Source: Prevotella sp. | GTDB lineage: Bacteria; Bacteroidota; Bacteroidia; Bacteroidales; Bacteroidaceae | DNA length: 57,635 bases | Direction: 5' to 3' | NCBI GenBank assembly: GCA_017474845.1 | Contig: JAFVGS010000048.1 | Coordinates: forward strand, 1 to 57,635 | Part shown: piece after piece, positions 16,969 through 26,067 of the stretch | Numbering within the stretch: the first letter of the stretch is position 1 | Layout: the number at the start of each line of letters is the position of its first letter | Program-made: the position numbers and the translations under genes | Notes under the pieces: model-generated | What the model saw: only the letters and a program-made list of their open reading frames with translations | Told to the model about the DNA's origin: nothing | The model's database searches: none

Positions 16969-17484
16969 ATGAATAAACTGATATTGATAGCAATGGGACT
17001 ATTTACAAGTATTTTCTCTTTCGCAGAGAAAAGTGGTAAGGATGTTAAGATACCAGAAGAGAATTTTGTTGTGGTAGAAAGTTCTGCTGATGGCAAGCCA
17101 GCTGTTATAGCTGTGAACACAAGCCTTAGAAAGTTCAAGCACAAGGAACTCTATGGTTGGACTTGTTCGCTGGTAATTAAGTTCAAGGATATGGCAATAA
17201 ATGGTATGCCAACAACAGACGAAAGTAACTATGTCTTTGATTACATAGAGGAACTCGACAAGACGATTAAAGGCGACTCTATCCAACCAAATGCCGTTTA
17301 TTTAGCAAGGATAACGTGGAATGGGGCTTGTGAGGTTATATGGCAGGTCAAAGACCCTAAGGTCGTCCACGAATATCTTGGTGCTATTATCAATAACAAG
17401 ACTTATCCACGTGAGTTAGACTATAGAATAGAGTTTGATAAGAAATGGGAGAGAGTTTCTGTATACAATAAAATCAAGCCTTAA
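16969..17484 (+). CDS. Secreted or exported DUF695-like protein
   Basis: A 171-residue protein with a signal peptide (MNKLILIAMGLFTSIFSFA). The mature part resembles the DUF695 family: AVIAVNTSLRKFKHKELYGWTCSLVIKF, the NGMPTTDESNYVFDYIEELDK helix start, and YLARITWNGACEVIWQV. Family function is unknown to me. It lies 124 bp after the BspA-like gene on the same strand, with only the decayed tail in between. Its end faces the convergent barrel protein gene. Confidence 0.5.
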   Translation: MNKLILIAMGLFTSIFSFAEKSGKDVKIPEENFVVVESSADGKPAVIAVNTSLRKFKHKELYGWTCSLVIKFKDMAINGMPTTDESNYVFDYIEELDKTIKGDSIQPNAVYLARITWNGACEVIWQVKDPKVVHEYLGAIINNKTYPRELDYRIEFDKKWERVSVYNKIKP

Positions 17485-17530
17485 TTTGAGTACACACGGT
17501 GCCAGGAACGTCATGAATATTTTCATAAAA

Positions 17531-17562
17531 GAAAGAGTGCGCAGGATTTACAACCTACGCAC
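17531..17562 (-). terminator. Terminator of the barrel protein gene
   Basis: Stem GTGCGCAGG (17537-17545) and CCTACGCAC (17554-17562) with one mismatch, followed on the minus strand by TCTTTCTTTT. It lies between two convergent genes and probably serves the leftward one. Confidence 0.6.
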
Positions 17563-17615
17563 CCTCATGAAATCGAATCTCTCTCTATCTTATATGAATC
17601 TTTTGTCTCGATGGC

Positions 17616-18233
17616 TTAGAGGGGAATCTTGTAACCCAGGGTCACCATGATGACACCGTTCTTCTGTTTGAGGTTGCTGTCTTTGTTAATGCTCAGCAGG
17701 CCGAGGTTGTAGCGAGCGTCAATCACGAAGTCATTGAACTCGTAGCTCAGACCCATGGGAATCGAGAGATCGAACTTCTTTGCATCTTCAGTGCTAGTAC
17801 TTTCGTAGTCCTTCCAGCCAAAGTCGTCCATTGCTTGCCCCTTGCCCTTCAAGGAGAGCATGAATCCAGGCTGGATACCAGCCTTAATGGCGAGACCCTT
17901 GACGATGTAGTAATTTGCCATGATGGGCACGTTCAGATATGTCAGCGTGGTCTTGAAATCCCTCCAAAGTTGGGTATCCTCCATTTTTGAACCTTGCATC
18001 GACACGAGCAAGCCACCGGTCAGTGCGAACTGGTTTGTCACGTGGTATCCGAATTCAGCACCGCCTACGAGACCTATTTTCATTTTGGCATTATCTGCAT
18101 GTTCGCCTGTGATGGTGCTTAATGTGGCGCCCACCATCGGTTTCACGTACATGTCACCGGCTTCCTGATTCTGTGCATTTGCACTCAGCGTTGCTGCCAT
18201 CATGGCAGCGATCATCATCATCTTTTTCATCAT
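17616..18233 (-). CDS. PorT-family outer membrane beta-barrel protein
   Basis: A 205-residue protein with a signal peptide ending SANAQ. Residues ~28-205 show alternating strands typical of the PorT/OMP_b-brl_2 family: VKPMVGATLSTITG, KIGLVGGAEFGYHVTNQFALTGGLLVS, TLTYLNVPIMANYYIVKGLAIKAGIQPGFMLS, IPMGLSYEFNDFVIDARYNLGL and a final strand ending in GYKIPL. It is expected in the outer membrane; ligand unknown. It is a single gene with its own promoter upstream and a terminator downstream. Confidence 0.8.
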   Translation of the reverse strand: MMKKMMMIAAMMAATLSANAQNQEAGDMYVKPMVGATLSTITGEHADNAKMKIGLVGGAEFGYHVTNQFALTGGLLVSMQGSKMEDTQLWRDFKTTLTYLNVPIMANYYIVKGLAIKAGIQPGFMLSLKGKGQAMDDFGWKDYESTSTEDAKKFDLSIPMGLSYEFNDFVIDARYNLGLLSINKDSNLKQKNGVIMVTLGYKIPL

Positions 18234-18275
18234 CTTTTCTTTTCTCTAAAATTGTTTTGTTTAACTTTTCGGGTG

Positions 18276-18307
18276 CAAAGTTATGTCTATTATCGCACAC
18301 AGCCCAA
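18276..18307 (-). promoter_or_regulatory. Promoter of the barrel protein gene
   Basis: Minus strand: TTG (complement of 18305-18307), 21 nt, TAACTTTG (complement of 18276-18283). It lies just after the stop of the decayed XRE gene (18326). Confidence 0.6.
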
Positions 18308-18325
18308 CTTCCTCTGTACCTTTTC

Positions 18326-18619
18326 TCACTTCCCTCCGTTTCGTTGATAATTATCAATTGCGACTTGTATGATGGGAGCGCCAAGGGCATGCTCGATGGA
18401 TACGAGTGTGTCGATTGTGAAATTGTGTGTGCCACGCATCCATTTGCTGATTTCAGCCTTCTTCTTACCCAGTAGCAGAGCAAGGTCTTTCTGTCTGAGA
18501 CCCTTAGCCTAGAGAATCTCATAGATGCGGTCAACTATCTGGAAAGAAAGATCCACCCTCTGGCGCACTTCAGGATTAATCTGCTTGCGCCTTGCCTCAA
18601 TAATACTACTTCTCTTCAT
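18326..18619 (-). pseudogene. XRE-family HTH regulator interrupted by an amber codon
   Basis: Reading left from the ATG at 18619 gives MKRSSIIEARRKQINPEV, then RIYEIL, a TAG at codon 37 (18509-18511), then AKGLRQKDLALLLGKKK, AEISKWMRGTHNFTIDTL and EHALGAPIIQV, ending with TGA at 18326-18328. The second part is a textbook Cro/C1-type helix-turn-helix of the HigA-like kind. Both parts are in one frame, so a single base change explains the break. Its ATG overlaps the helicase stop (ATGA), indicating translational coupling to the helicase. It may be a pseudogene, or the HTH part may be made from an internal start. Confidence 0.75.
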
Positions 18620-20451
18620 TTCTTCTGGAGTTTTTTGAGGCGGCGGCGGGCATCGCCGGCATCGGGGTAGAGCTCGAGGGCTTTTTCGTAGTTGCGGATG
18701 GCGGCGTCGGTCATGTGTTCATGCTCGCACTCGCGGCCCATGATGGTATATTCGGCGGCAAGGCGTTTCAGAAGTTCGTTCTTGGCGTCGAGCTGGAACT
18801 GCAGGGACTGGATCTCTGACGCGTGTTTTTCCTGGAGTTCATAGATAGCTCGGCGCTGGCGGTTGATGATTTCCAGTTTGCGACGGATAAGTCGGCGGGC
18901 ATGGGGTTTTTCTATGTCGTAGCGGGCGTGGATGGCCAGGAAGAAATGGTTGAGGAAGGCCTCGAAGTCACCAAGGTCAAAGGCTCTGACAGCATCGTGG
19001 TATTCGCGGTCGGCCTTGCCCTCTTGCATGGCCTGCGCGATGAGCGAGGCATCGTTGTATCGGCTGGCAAACTGCACCACTTCGGCACGCACGAATACGT
19101 CACTCTGACGGATGGGCTCCTTGAGGGTGATACCTTCGAGAGAGGTGCATCGGGAGAGAGCCACGTAGGTCTGACCTCCTGCAAAGGCACCGCCTCCGCC
19201 GAAGTCGATGGCGACCTGCGAGAACGTCAGTCCCTGGCTCTTATGGACGGTGATGGCCCACGCCAGACGGATGGGGAATTGCGTGTAGGTACCTAATAGT
19301 TCTTCCTCAATCTTCTGCTCCTTTTCGTTGAACGTGTAGCGCATGTTCTCCCATACTTCGCGCTCGACATCGAACTCCTGACCTTGTTCGTTGATGATGC
19401 CAATTATGCCCTCCTCTTCATCGATGTAGTCGATGGTGCCCAGGGTGCCGTTTACCCAACGTTTCTCCTTGTCGTTCTTGATGAAGATGACCTGTGCACC
19501 AGGTTTCAGTTGCAGTTCCATCGGCGTGGGGAGCGAGGTCTCTGGGAAGTCGCCCGTGATGCTTCCGAAGAAGATGGATGGCGAGCCGTCGAGGGCTGAG
19601 AGGTGTTGCTCGTTGATGTAGTCGACGGTGTCGCGACGGGTGGCGAGAGTGATTAGGAACCCACCCCCAACCCCTCCCGAAGGGAGTGGGGCTTGATTTG
19701 TTTGGGTGCTTGATTGTGCGGATGGTGTATTCAGACTTCCCTCCCTTGGGGAGGGGCTGGGGGTGGGTCGAACTCTTGCGTTAAGGGCGGCGAGGTCTGA
19801 GGTGGTGGCGGTGTTGGTGCGGATGCGGTCGAGGATGGCGATGAAGGCTGGGTCGGACTGACGATAGACCTTGCGGAGCTCGATGGAGACGACGGGCATC
19901 TGCTGCCACACCTTCGCATTGAAGAAATAGGGCGAGGGGTAGAAGGGCTGTAACAGTTGGCGCTCATCGTCTTTAAGCACGGGCTCGAGCTGGAAGATGT
20001 CACCCACGAGCAACAGCTGTTTGCCGCCGAATGGCTCAGGGTTGCGGGTGTAGATGCGCAGCACCTTGTCGATGAAGTCGATGATGTCCGCACGCACCAT
20101 GGATATCTCGTCGATGATGATGAGTTCGACTTCACGTATCAGCTTGCGCTGGGCTCCTGTGTATTTCAGCGTCTCCTTGATGTGCCGACGGTCGTAGCGC
20201 GAATCGTTGGGCAGCAGGGGATGGAAGGGCAGACGGAAGAAACTGTGCAATGTGGAGCCTCCGGCATTGATGGCCGCGATGCCCGTAGGGGCGAGGATCA
20301 CGTGCTTCTTCTTCGTGTGCTTCGAGACGTATCGCAGAAAAGTGCTCTTGCCCGTGCCGGCCTTTCCCGTGAGGAAGAGCGAGCGACGGGTGTAGTTCAC
20401 GATCTGCAGGGCGTCTTGCCACTCCTTGTTGTCAAGGTCTAACGATTCCAT
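18616..20451 (-). CDS. Pif1/RecD-like ATP-dependent helicase
   Basis: A 611-residue helicase of superfamily 1. The N-terminus has Walker A TGKAGTGKST near residue 32 and Walker B IIIDEISMV near 115, both typical of Pif1/RecD2-like enzymes. LVGDIFQLEPV is motif III. Near 415 is the UvrD_C_2-type segment AWAITVHKSQGLTF with YVALSRC. The C-terminal ~150 residues are charged, with a coiled coil and a TPR-like segment (AIRNYEKALELYPDAGDARRRL). The start is the ATG at 20451; an upstream TTG is less likely. Residues ~228-264 are Pro/Gly-rich and come from a repeat insertion. The stop overlaps the XRE gene. Confidence 0.85.
   Translation of the reverse strand: MESLDLDNKEWQDALQIVNYTRRSLFLTGKAGTGKSTFLRYVSKHTKKKHVILAPTGIAAINAGGSTLHSFFRLPFHPLLPNDSRYDRRHIKETLKYTGAQRKLIREVELIIIDEISMVRADIIDFIDKVLRIYTRNPEPFGGKQLLLVGDIFQLEPVLKDDERQLLQPFYPSPYFFNAKVWQQMPVVSIELRKVYRQSDPAFIAILDRIRTNTATTSDLAALNARVRPTPSPSPREGSLNTPSAQSSTQTNQAPLPSGGVGGGFLITLATRRDTVDYINEQHLSALDGSPSIFFGSITGDFPETSLPTPMELQLKPGAQVIFIKNDKEKRWVNGTLGTIDYIDEEEGIIGIINEQGQEFDVEREVWENMRYTFNEKEQKIEEELLGTYTQFPIRLAWAITVHKSQGLTFSQVAIDFGGGGAFAGGQTYVALSRCTSLEGITLKEPIRQSDVFVRAEVVQFASRYNDASLIAQAMQEGKADREYHDAVRAFDLGDFEAFLNHFFLAIHARYDIEKPHARRLIRRKLEIINRQRRAIYELQEKHASEIQSLQFQLDAKNELLKRLAAEYTIMGRECEHEHMTDAAIRNYEKALELYPDAGDARRRLKKLQKK
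19659..19768. repeat. GC-rich dispersed repeat, copy R3, inside the helicase gene
   Basis: A 110-bp inverted repeat: 19659-19678 pairs with 19749-19768 at 19 of 20 bases, with smaller CCCCTCCC/GGGAG hairpins inside and TTCAGAC at 19730-19736. It looks like a small MITE-type element. It lies in the helicase coding frame without breaking it. Confidence 0.8.
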
Positions 20452-20490
20452 GTATGACAATTCTGACAATTATGACAAATGACAGTGTCA
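20452..20490. repeat. TGTCAT repeat, third copy (inverted)
   Basis: The reverse complement contains GACACTGTCATTTGTCATA followed by ATTGTCA, which matches the core of the 32-bp repeat at 9405-9436 and 13859-13890 with one change over about 26 bases. It lies directly in front of the helicase start codon, between the helicase and PBP1a genes. Confidence 0.75.
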
Positions 20491-20500
20491 GATTCTGCGC

Positions 20501-22999
20501 TTAGTCTTCATCTCTGGTGGCCTCCGTGTTCTCCGACTCCGCAGGTTCGGGCTGCGCCTCAGAATCTTCGTCCTGATGAGGCTGCGGCACGGGATTGCCC
20601 CATTGGTCGACAGCGGTGAATTCATCGATCTCGTCAACGTCGAGTGAGTCGATACTGATGGAGTCGGAGTCGGCAGGAGCACTGTAATAACCGCCGCAGT
20701 CATATTCTGTCGAATAGAGTGTCGTGTCGTGGTGCGGGTCGCTGAACTTGGCGCGATACTGCTTGTAGGCTGGATCGTTGAGTACGGAGCCGAGGAAGTA
20801 TCCGCAGATGGGCAGTGCCGTGCGGTTGCCTTGTCCGAGCATGCCTGTGCGGAAGTGGATGCTGCGGTATTCGCCGCCCACCCAGGCACCTACCACTAAT
20901 TTAGGAGTTGTGCCGATGAACCAGGCATCGGAGTGGTTGTTCGAGGTTCCCGTCTTGCCGCCGAAGTCGGTGTCGGCAGCCTTGTCGTAGCCCACGAAGC
21001 CCATCAGTCGTGAACTGGTGCCGCTCATGCCGCCTTTCAACAACTGCTGCACGAGGAAGGCTGAGCGATAGGGGATAACCTGCTTGGCTTCCGTCGGAGC
21101 CGTGTAGATCACGTTTCCGTCGCGATCCTCAATCCTTGCTACGAGAACAGGGTCAAGATGCTTGCCGTCGTTCACGGGCGTGCAATAGGCGTTCACCATC
21201 TCCAGGAGGTTCACGTCGCTGGAGCCGAGGGTGAGCGAGGGCGTGGGGTCGAGTTTCGACTTGATGCCCATGTTGTGGGCGGTGTTCACGATATTTTGGA
21301 TGCCGCACTCCTGTCCCAGACGGACGGCTACCGAATTGATACTCATGGCGAAGGCCTGCTTCAGGGTGATGTAGGCACCAGAGAAGTGTCCGTCGGCGTT
21401 GGTGGGTGCCCAGGTCACCTCCTTGCCGTGATCCATCACCTTCATGGCGAAGTATTCGTCCTTGCGGGTGTCGCAGGGTGAGATGCCCTGATTCATGGCC
21501 TCTGTATAGACGAAGAGCTTGAAGGTGGAACCAGGCTGGCGCATGGCCGTTACCTTATCGTATTTCCACGAGCGGAAGTCGATGTCTCCCACCCAGGCTT
21601 TCACATGACCCGTCTGGGGTTCCATCGCCACGAAACCACAGTGCATGAAGCGCACCATGTAACGGATGGAGTCCATCGTGGAGAGTTCCTTTACGACCTG
21701 TCCTTGTTCATAGTCGAACACCTTGACGGGGTGGGGCAGGTTCAGGTAGTAGTTGATGGAGTCTTCGTTGCCGTCGAATTTTTTCGTGAGATATTTGTAG
21801 ACGGGCTGCCGCTTGGCGATGTCCTCGATGAAGTTCTTGATCTCTATGTGGCGCTCGTCCTGCCAGGGATTGGTCGATCCCCAGTGATCGTTGAACGTCT
21901 TCTGCACCTGTTTCATCTGCTTGTAGGCAGCCTCCTCGGCATAGGCCTGCATGCGTGAGTCGAGGGTGGTGTAGATCTTCAGACCCTCGGTATAGAGGGC
22001 GTTGCGGTTGTCGAAGTATTCCTTGCACCAGTCCTTCAGATAGTCTGAGACGGCCTCACGGAAGTAGTTGGCATCGCCGTCGTAGGCTGATTCCACACTG
22101 TAGTCGAGCTTGATGTCGAGCTGTTTCAGAGAGTCACAGACTTCCTTCGAAATATGTCCGTGCTGCTGTGTGAGGTCGAGCACGATGTTGCGACGCTTGA
22201 GGGCGTTGCCGGGATTGATGAGGGGGTTGTAATAGGTGGTGGCCTTGAGCATGCCTACGAGGATGGCGGCGTTCTCTGGTGTCAGGTCTTTGGGCGCACA
22301 GCCGAAGTAGGTCTTGCAGGCGGTCTTGATGCCGAAGGCGTTGGAGCCGAAGTCGACGGTGTTGGCGTACTGTGTCAGGATCTCTTCCTTGGTGAAGAAG
22401 AACTCGAGCTTGTAGGCGGTGATCCACTCCTTGCTCTTCATGATGAGCATCTTCAGTCCGGGAATATTTCCCAAGAGTCCTGTGGAGTATTCAGAGCGGG
22501 TGCGGAAGAGGTTCTTGGCCAGTTGCTGGGTGATGGTCGAGGCACCACGGGCATCGCGATGCAGGATATAGTCCTTGGCGACGGCCACGAAGGCGGTGTA
22601 GTCGATGCCGTGGTGGTGATAGAAGTGTTCGTCCTCCGTCGAGATGAGGGCTTGCCAGAACACGGGATTCACCTCTTCGTAGGTTACGGGCGTGCGGTTC
22701 TCACTGAAGAACTTGCCTATCTGCTTGCCGTCAGCACTATAGATGATCGAGGCCTCTGCAGGGCGTTTGTTCTTGATGGTCGACATCGATGGCGACTTGC
22801 CGAAGAGCCACAGGAAGTTGATGTCTACGGCTCCTAAGTACAGGAAGAAAGCCACGATGAGGGAGACGATGGCCGAGAGGGTCTTGATGTACCAGGGACG
22901 GCCTTTGTAGAGGCATGTGTACCAATGCCAGACTGCCGCCAACTTCTGTCGGCACCACAGCAGGGCGCGGATTATGATGTTTGATGATTCGTTACTCAT
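20501..22999 (-). CDS. Penicillin-binding protein 1A (bifunctional)
   Basis: Polymerises and cross-links peptidoglycan. The 832-residue protein has a cytoplasmic N-terminus, one membrane helix (~37-60) and a GT51 transglycosylase domain with [12 protein letters not shown] (motif 1) and [14 protein letters not shown] (motif 2). The transpeptidase domain has GSTFK (SxxK, near 485), SINS (SxN, near 555) and KTGTSN (near 681). The C-terminal ~60 residues are acidic and low-complexity. It lies at the end of the miaA/lpx gene run and overlaps miaA by 8 bp, so it is likely transcribed with it. Confidence 0.95.
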   Translation of the reverse strand: MSNESSNIIIRALLWCRQKLAAVWHWYTCLYKGRPWYIKTLSAIVSLIVAFFLYLGAVDINFLWLFGKSPSMSTIKNKRPAEASIIYSADGKQIGKFFSENRTPVTYEEVNPVFWQALISTEDEHFYHHHGIDYTAFVAVAKDYILHRDARGASTITQQLAKNLFRTRSEYSTGLLGNIPGLKMLIMKSKEWITAYKLEFFFTKEEILTQYANTVDFGSNAFGIKTACKTYFGCAPKDLTPENAAILVGMLKATTYYNPLINPGNALKRRNIVLDLTQQHGHISKEVCDSLKQLDIKLDYSVESAYDGDANYFREAVSDYLKDWCKEYFDNRNALYTEGLKIYTTLDSRMQAYAEEAAYKQMKQVQKTFNDHWGSTNPWQDERHIEIKNFIEDIAKRQPVYKYLTKKFDGNEDSINYYLNLPHPVKVFDYEQGQVVKELSTMDSIRYMVRFMHCGFVAMEPQTGHVKAWVGDIDFRSWKYDKVTAMRQPGSTFKLFVYTEAMNQGISPCDTRKDEYFAMKVMDHGKEVTWAPTNADGHFSGAYITLKQAFAMSINSVAVRLGQECGIQNIVNTAHNMGIKSKLDPTPSLTLGSSDVNLLEMVNAYCTPVNDGKHLDPVLVARIEDRDGNVIYTAPTEAKQVIPYRSAFLVQQLLKGGMSGTSSRLMGFVGYDKAADTDFGGKTGTSNNHSDAWFIGTTPKLVVGAWVGGEYRSIHFRTGMLGQGNRTALPICGYFLGSVLNDPAYKQYRAKFSDPHHDTTLYSTEYDCGGYYSAPADSDSISIDSLDVDEIDEFTAVDQWGNPVPQPHQDEDSEAQPEPAESENTEATRDED

Positions 23000-23903
23000 A
23001 GTCTTTCGATATGAAGTTTATTATTGAATGCTTATCGTCTGGATGAAACCATCTGATCTGTTCGTCTTTCTTGTACCATGTTAGCTGTTTGCGGGCGTAG
23101 CGGCGGGTGTTGCCCTTGATGCGCTCCACAGCCTCTTTCAGAGGCCAGCGTCCGTCGAGATAGTCGAAGAGTTCTTTGTAGCCTACGGTGTTCAGCGCAT
23201 TCAGTTCCTTCTCCGGATAGAGTGCTTTCACTTCATCGAGCAGGCCGTCGCTCATCATCTTATCCACACGTGCGTTGATACGATTGTAAAGCTCTTCACG
23301 CGGACGGTCGAGGCCAATCTTGATGATGCGGAAAGGACGTTCTTTCTTGCTGCGCTTGCGGAACGAGGTGTAGGTCTTGCCAGTCATCACGCAGATCTCG
23401 AGGGCATGCACTACACGACGGGGGTTCTGTCGGTCGACGATCTCGTAGTATTCAGGGTCGAGCCTTTTCAACTCCTCAACGAGTGCCTCAAGACCTTCTT
23501 CTTTGAGTCGTTGCTTCATCAGGGCCCTGGTATCGTCGTCGATGGTGGGGATGTCGTCAATGCCGTCGCATACGGCGTCGATATACATCATGCTGCCACC
23601 AGAGAGTAAGGCGTAGTCGTGAGATTGAAACTCCTTGTCCAACAGCTCCAGCACCTGCTGTTCGTAGAGCGAGGCGCTGTAATAGTCGTCAATGCTCAGT
23701 GTTCCCACGAAATAGTGTCTCACCTCTTGCATCTCTGTCTCCGTGGGACGGGCTGTGCCGATTATCAGTTCCTTGAATATCTGTCGCGAGTCAGCATTGA
23801 TGACGGGGATGCCAAAATGCTTGGCAATGTCCAGACTGACGGCAGTCTTCCCGACGGCGGTGGGTCCGGTTAGGACAATGAGAGTCTTACCTGATGACAC
23901 CAC
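22992..23903 (-). CDS. miaA: tRNA dimethylallyltransferase
   Basis: MiaA adds an isopentenyl-type group to A37 of tRNAs that read UNN codons. The 303-residue protein has the P-loop [11 protein letters not shown] near the start, the NADSRQIF motif and the [10 protein letters not shown] motif. It overlaps the PBP1a gene by 8 bp and the lpxA gene by 17 bp, which shows tight packing in a leftward operon. Confidence 0.96.
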   Translation of the reverse strand: MVSSGKTLIVLTGPTAVGKTAVSLDIAKHFGIPVINADSRQIFKELIIGTARPTETEMQEVRHYFVGTLSIDDYYSASLYEQQVLELLDKEFQSHDYALLSGGSMMYIDAVCDGIDDIPTIDDDTRALMKQRLKEEGLEALVEELKRLDPEYYEIVDRQNPRRVVHALEICVMTGKTYTSFRKRSKKERPFRIIKIGLDRPREELYNRINARVDKMMSDGLLDEVKALYPEKELNALNTVGYKELFDYLDGRWPLKEAVERIKGNTRRYARKQLTWYKKDEQIRWFHPDDKHSIINFISKDYE

Positions 23904-24660
23904 GCTTGGAGTTCTCGATGAACGAGCAGATATATTCCACTTCCTTCGAGTCGGGGAACTGTTCGCGGGCCATCGCCACGCCGTCTTTCAGTACTCCCTG
24001 AGAGTAGATGATGCGGTAGGCCTCGTGGATGGCTTCGATGGTCTCACGGGGGAAGCCTCTGCGGCGCAGGCCTACGAGGTTCACACCAGCAAAACGGACG
24101 GGCTCCTTGCCTGCCATTACGTATGGCGGAATATCCTGACTGGTGCGTGTGCCGCCCTGGAACATGATATAACTGCCCACGTGACAGAACTGGTGGAAGA
24201 GACAGGTGGCGGAGATAATAGCAAAGTCATCTACGATCACTTCACCAGCGAACTTTGTCGAGTTGCCGATGATGCAGCCATTGCCTATCACGCAGTCGTG
24301 GGCCACATGCATGTTCTCCATCAACAGGTTACCGTTGCCGACGACAGTCTTACCCTTTGAGGCCGTACCACGACTGATGGTCACGTTCTCACGGATAGAG
24401 TTGTTGTCGCCGATCTCGCACGTCGTATCCTCGCCTTGGAACTTCAGATCTTGTGGTTTTGTGGAGATCGAGGCACCTGGGAAGAACTCATTGCCGTTGC
24501 CGATACGGGCTCCGTAGTGGATGGTCACGTTGTTGAGGAACTTGTTGTTGTCGCCGATGACGACATTCTTGTCAATTACACAGAAAGGACCGATGATGTT
24601 GCCGTCGCCAATCTTGGCTTCTGGGTCAACGACTGCTAATGGATGTATCTGATTTGCCAT
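23887..24660 (-). CDS. lpxA: UDP-N-acetylglucosamine acyltransferase
   Basis: First step of lipid A synthesis: transfer of a 3-hydroxyacyl chain to O3 of UDP-GlcNAc in the cytoplasm. The 257-residue length is normal. Hexapeptide repeats of the left-handed beta-helix run through ~1-190 ([24 protein letters not shown]). The [11 protein letters not shown] segment contains the catalytic-type histidine, and [12 protein letters not shown] is a family marker. It lies 1 bp after lpxC-fabZ, forming the lpxD-lpxC/fabZ-lpxA run. Confidence 0.96.
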   Translation of the reverse strand: MANQIHPLAVVDPEAKIGDGNIIGPFCVIDKNVVIGDNNKFLNNVTIHYGARIGNGNEFFPGASISTKPQDLKFQGEDTTCEIGDNNSIRENVTISRGTASKGKTVVGNGNLLMENMHVAHDCVIGNGCIIGNSTKFAGEVIVDDFAIISATCLFHQFCHVGSYIMFQGGTRTSQDIPPYVMAGKEPVRFAGVNLVGLRRRGFPRETIEAIHEAYRIIYSQGVLKDGVAMAREQFPDSKEVEYICSFIENSKRGVIR

Positions 24661-24661
24661 A

Positions 24662-26044
24662 TTATTTGTTCTTAACGATTTGTGCGGTGAATGTGGCTTC
24701 TGCTACCACGTGGTCGCCAACGAAAATGTAGCCCTTCATCGAAGAGATTCCGTGACGGACGGGGGCCAGCAGGTCGACCTTGAAGATGAGTGTATCGCCA
24801 GGCACCACCTTCTGACGGAACTTCACGTCGTCGATCTTCATGAAGTACGTACTCCACTTGCTGGGATCGTCGAGGGTGTTCAGCACCAGCAGACCACCGC
24901 ATTGTGCCATCGACTCGATCTGCAATACGCCAGGCATGACGGGCTCCTCAGGGAAGTGCCCCTGGAAGAAAGGCTCGTTGGCCGTAACGTTCTTGATACC
25001 CACGATGGTGTTGGCGCCCAAAGAGATGACCTTGTCTACCAGCTGCATCGGATAGCGGTGAGGCAGCAGTTCACGGATGCGGTTCACATCCATCACGGGC
25101 TCCTCATTGGGGTCGTAGAAGGGTGCCTGCACCTCATGCTTGCGGATCTCCTTGCGCATCAGACGGGCAAACTTATTGTTGATGGTATGTCCTGGACGGG
25201 TGGCGATGATGCGACCCTTGATGGGCTTGCCGATGAGGGCCATATCGCCGATGATGTCGAGCAGTTTGTGGCGTGTGCACTCGTTGTCCCACTGCAGGGG
25301 CTTGTGCTGGATATAACCCAGGTCTGTGGCGTCGCGATGCTCTACGTGCAGCATGTCTGCCAGCATGTCGAGACGCTCTTGGGTGGTCTGGCGCTCGTAG
25401 ATGACTATGGCGTTGTCGAGGTCGCCACCCTTGATGAGGTTGGCCTGCAACAAGGGCTCAATGTCGCGAACGAAGACAAACGTACGGGCGCTGGCAATCT
25501 CAGTATCGTAGGCATAGGGATTGTCGAGGGTGGCAAACTGCGAACTGATGAACTTCGACTCAAAGGAGCACATGGCTGTGATTGAGAAGTCCTCATCGGG
25601 CAGAATCGTGATACATGAGCCTGTGTTCTCATCCTTCACCTCAATCTTCTTGCGGATGACGTAGAAGTCCTTGGGGGCGTTCTGATCCTCCATACCGATC
25701 TCCTTGATCTTCTCCACATACTGGATGGCAGAGCCGTCGAGGATGGGGAACTCAGGACCGTTGACATGGATCATACAGTTGTCGATGCCCATGGCGTAGA
25801 GCGCAGAGAGGGCATGCTCGACGGTAGATACACGTGCATCGCCCTTACCCAGAACTGTGCCGCGCTGGGTGTCGACCACATTCTCTGCAATGGCGTCGAT
25901 AATAGGTTCGCCTTCCAAGTCGATACGTTGGATCTTATAGCCTGTGTTCTCTGGGGCAGGGTTGAATGTCACCGTCAGGTTCAAACCTGTATGCAGTCCT
26001 TTTCCGAAGAGGGAGAAACTGCCTTTGAGTGTCTTTTGCTTCAT
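24662..26044 (-). CDS. lpxC-fabZ: Bifunctional LpxC-FabZ
   Basis: A 460-residue fusion normal for Bacteroidota. Residues ~1-300 are LpxC, the zinc deacetylase that commits UDP-3-acyl-GlcNAc to lipid A: LHTG near 17, VEHALSALYAMGIDN near 75 and the metal-binding HKLLDIIGD region. Residues ~315-460 are FabZ, the 3-hydroxyacyl-ACP dehydratase of fatty acid synthesis: LPHRYPMQLVDK and FFQGHFPEEPVMPGV, with the catalytic His and Glu in those segments. The fusion joins the two uses of 3-hydroxyacyl-ACP. It lies between lpxD (23-bp gap) and lpxA (1-bp gap). Confidence 0.96.
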   Translation of the reverse strand: MKQKTLKGSFSLFGKGLHTGLNLTVTFNPAPENTGYKIQRIDLEGEPIIDAIAENVVDTQRGTVLGKGDARVSTVEHALSALYAMGIDNCMIHVNGPEFPILDGSAIQYVEKIKEIGMEDQNAPKDFYVIRKKIEVKDENTGSCITILPDEDFSITAMCSFESKFISSQFATLDNPYAYDTEIASARTFVFVRDIEPLLQANLIKGGDLDNAIVIYERQTTQERLDMLADMLHVEHRDATDLGYIQHKPLQWDNECTRHKLLDIIGDMALIGKPIKGRIIATRPGHTINNKFARLMRKEIRKHEVQAPFYDPNEEPVMDVNRIRELLPHRYPMQLVDKVISLGANTIVGIKNVTANEPFFQGHFPEEPVMPGVLQIESMAQCGGLLVLNTLDDPSKWSTYFMKIDDVKFRQKVVPGDTLIFKVDLLAPVRHGISSMKGYIFVGDHVVAEATFTAQIVKNK

Positions 26045-26067
26045 CTGAATATTTATGATTTACGAAA

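Noticed and set aside
18154-18534. 126-residue leftward frame overlapping the XRE locus
   Set aside because: It is a different frame of the decayed XRE gene and the start of the barrel gene; its sequence has no protein-like pattern.
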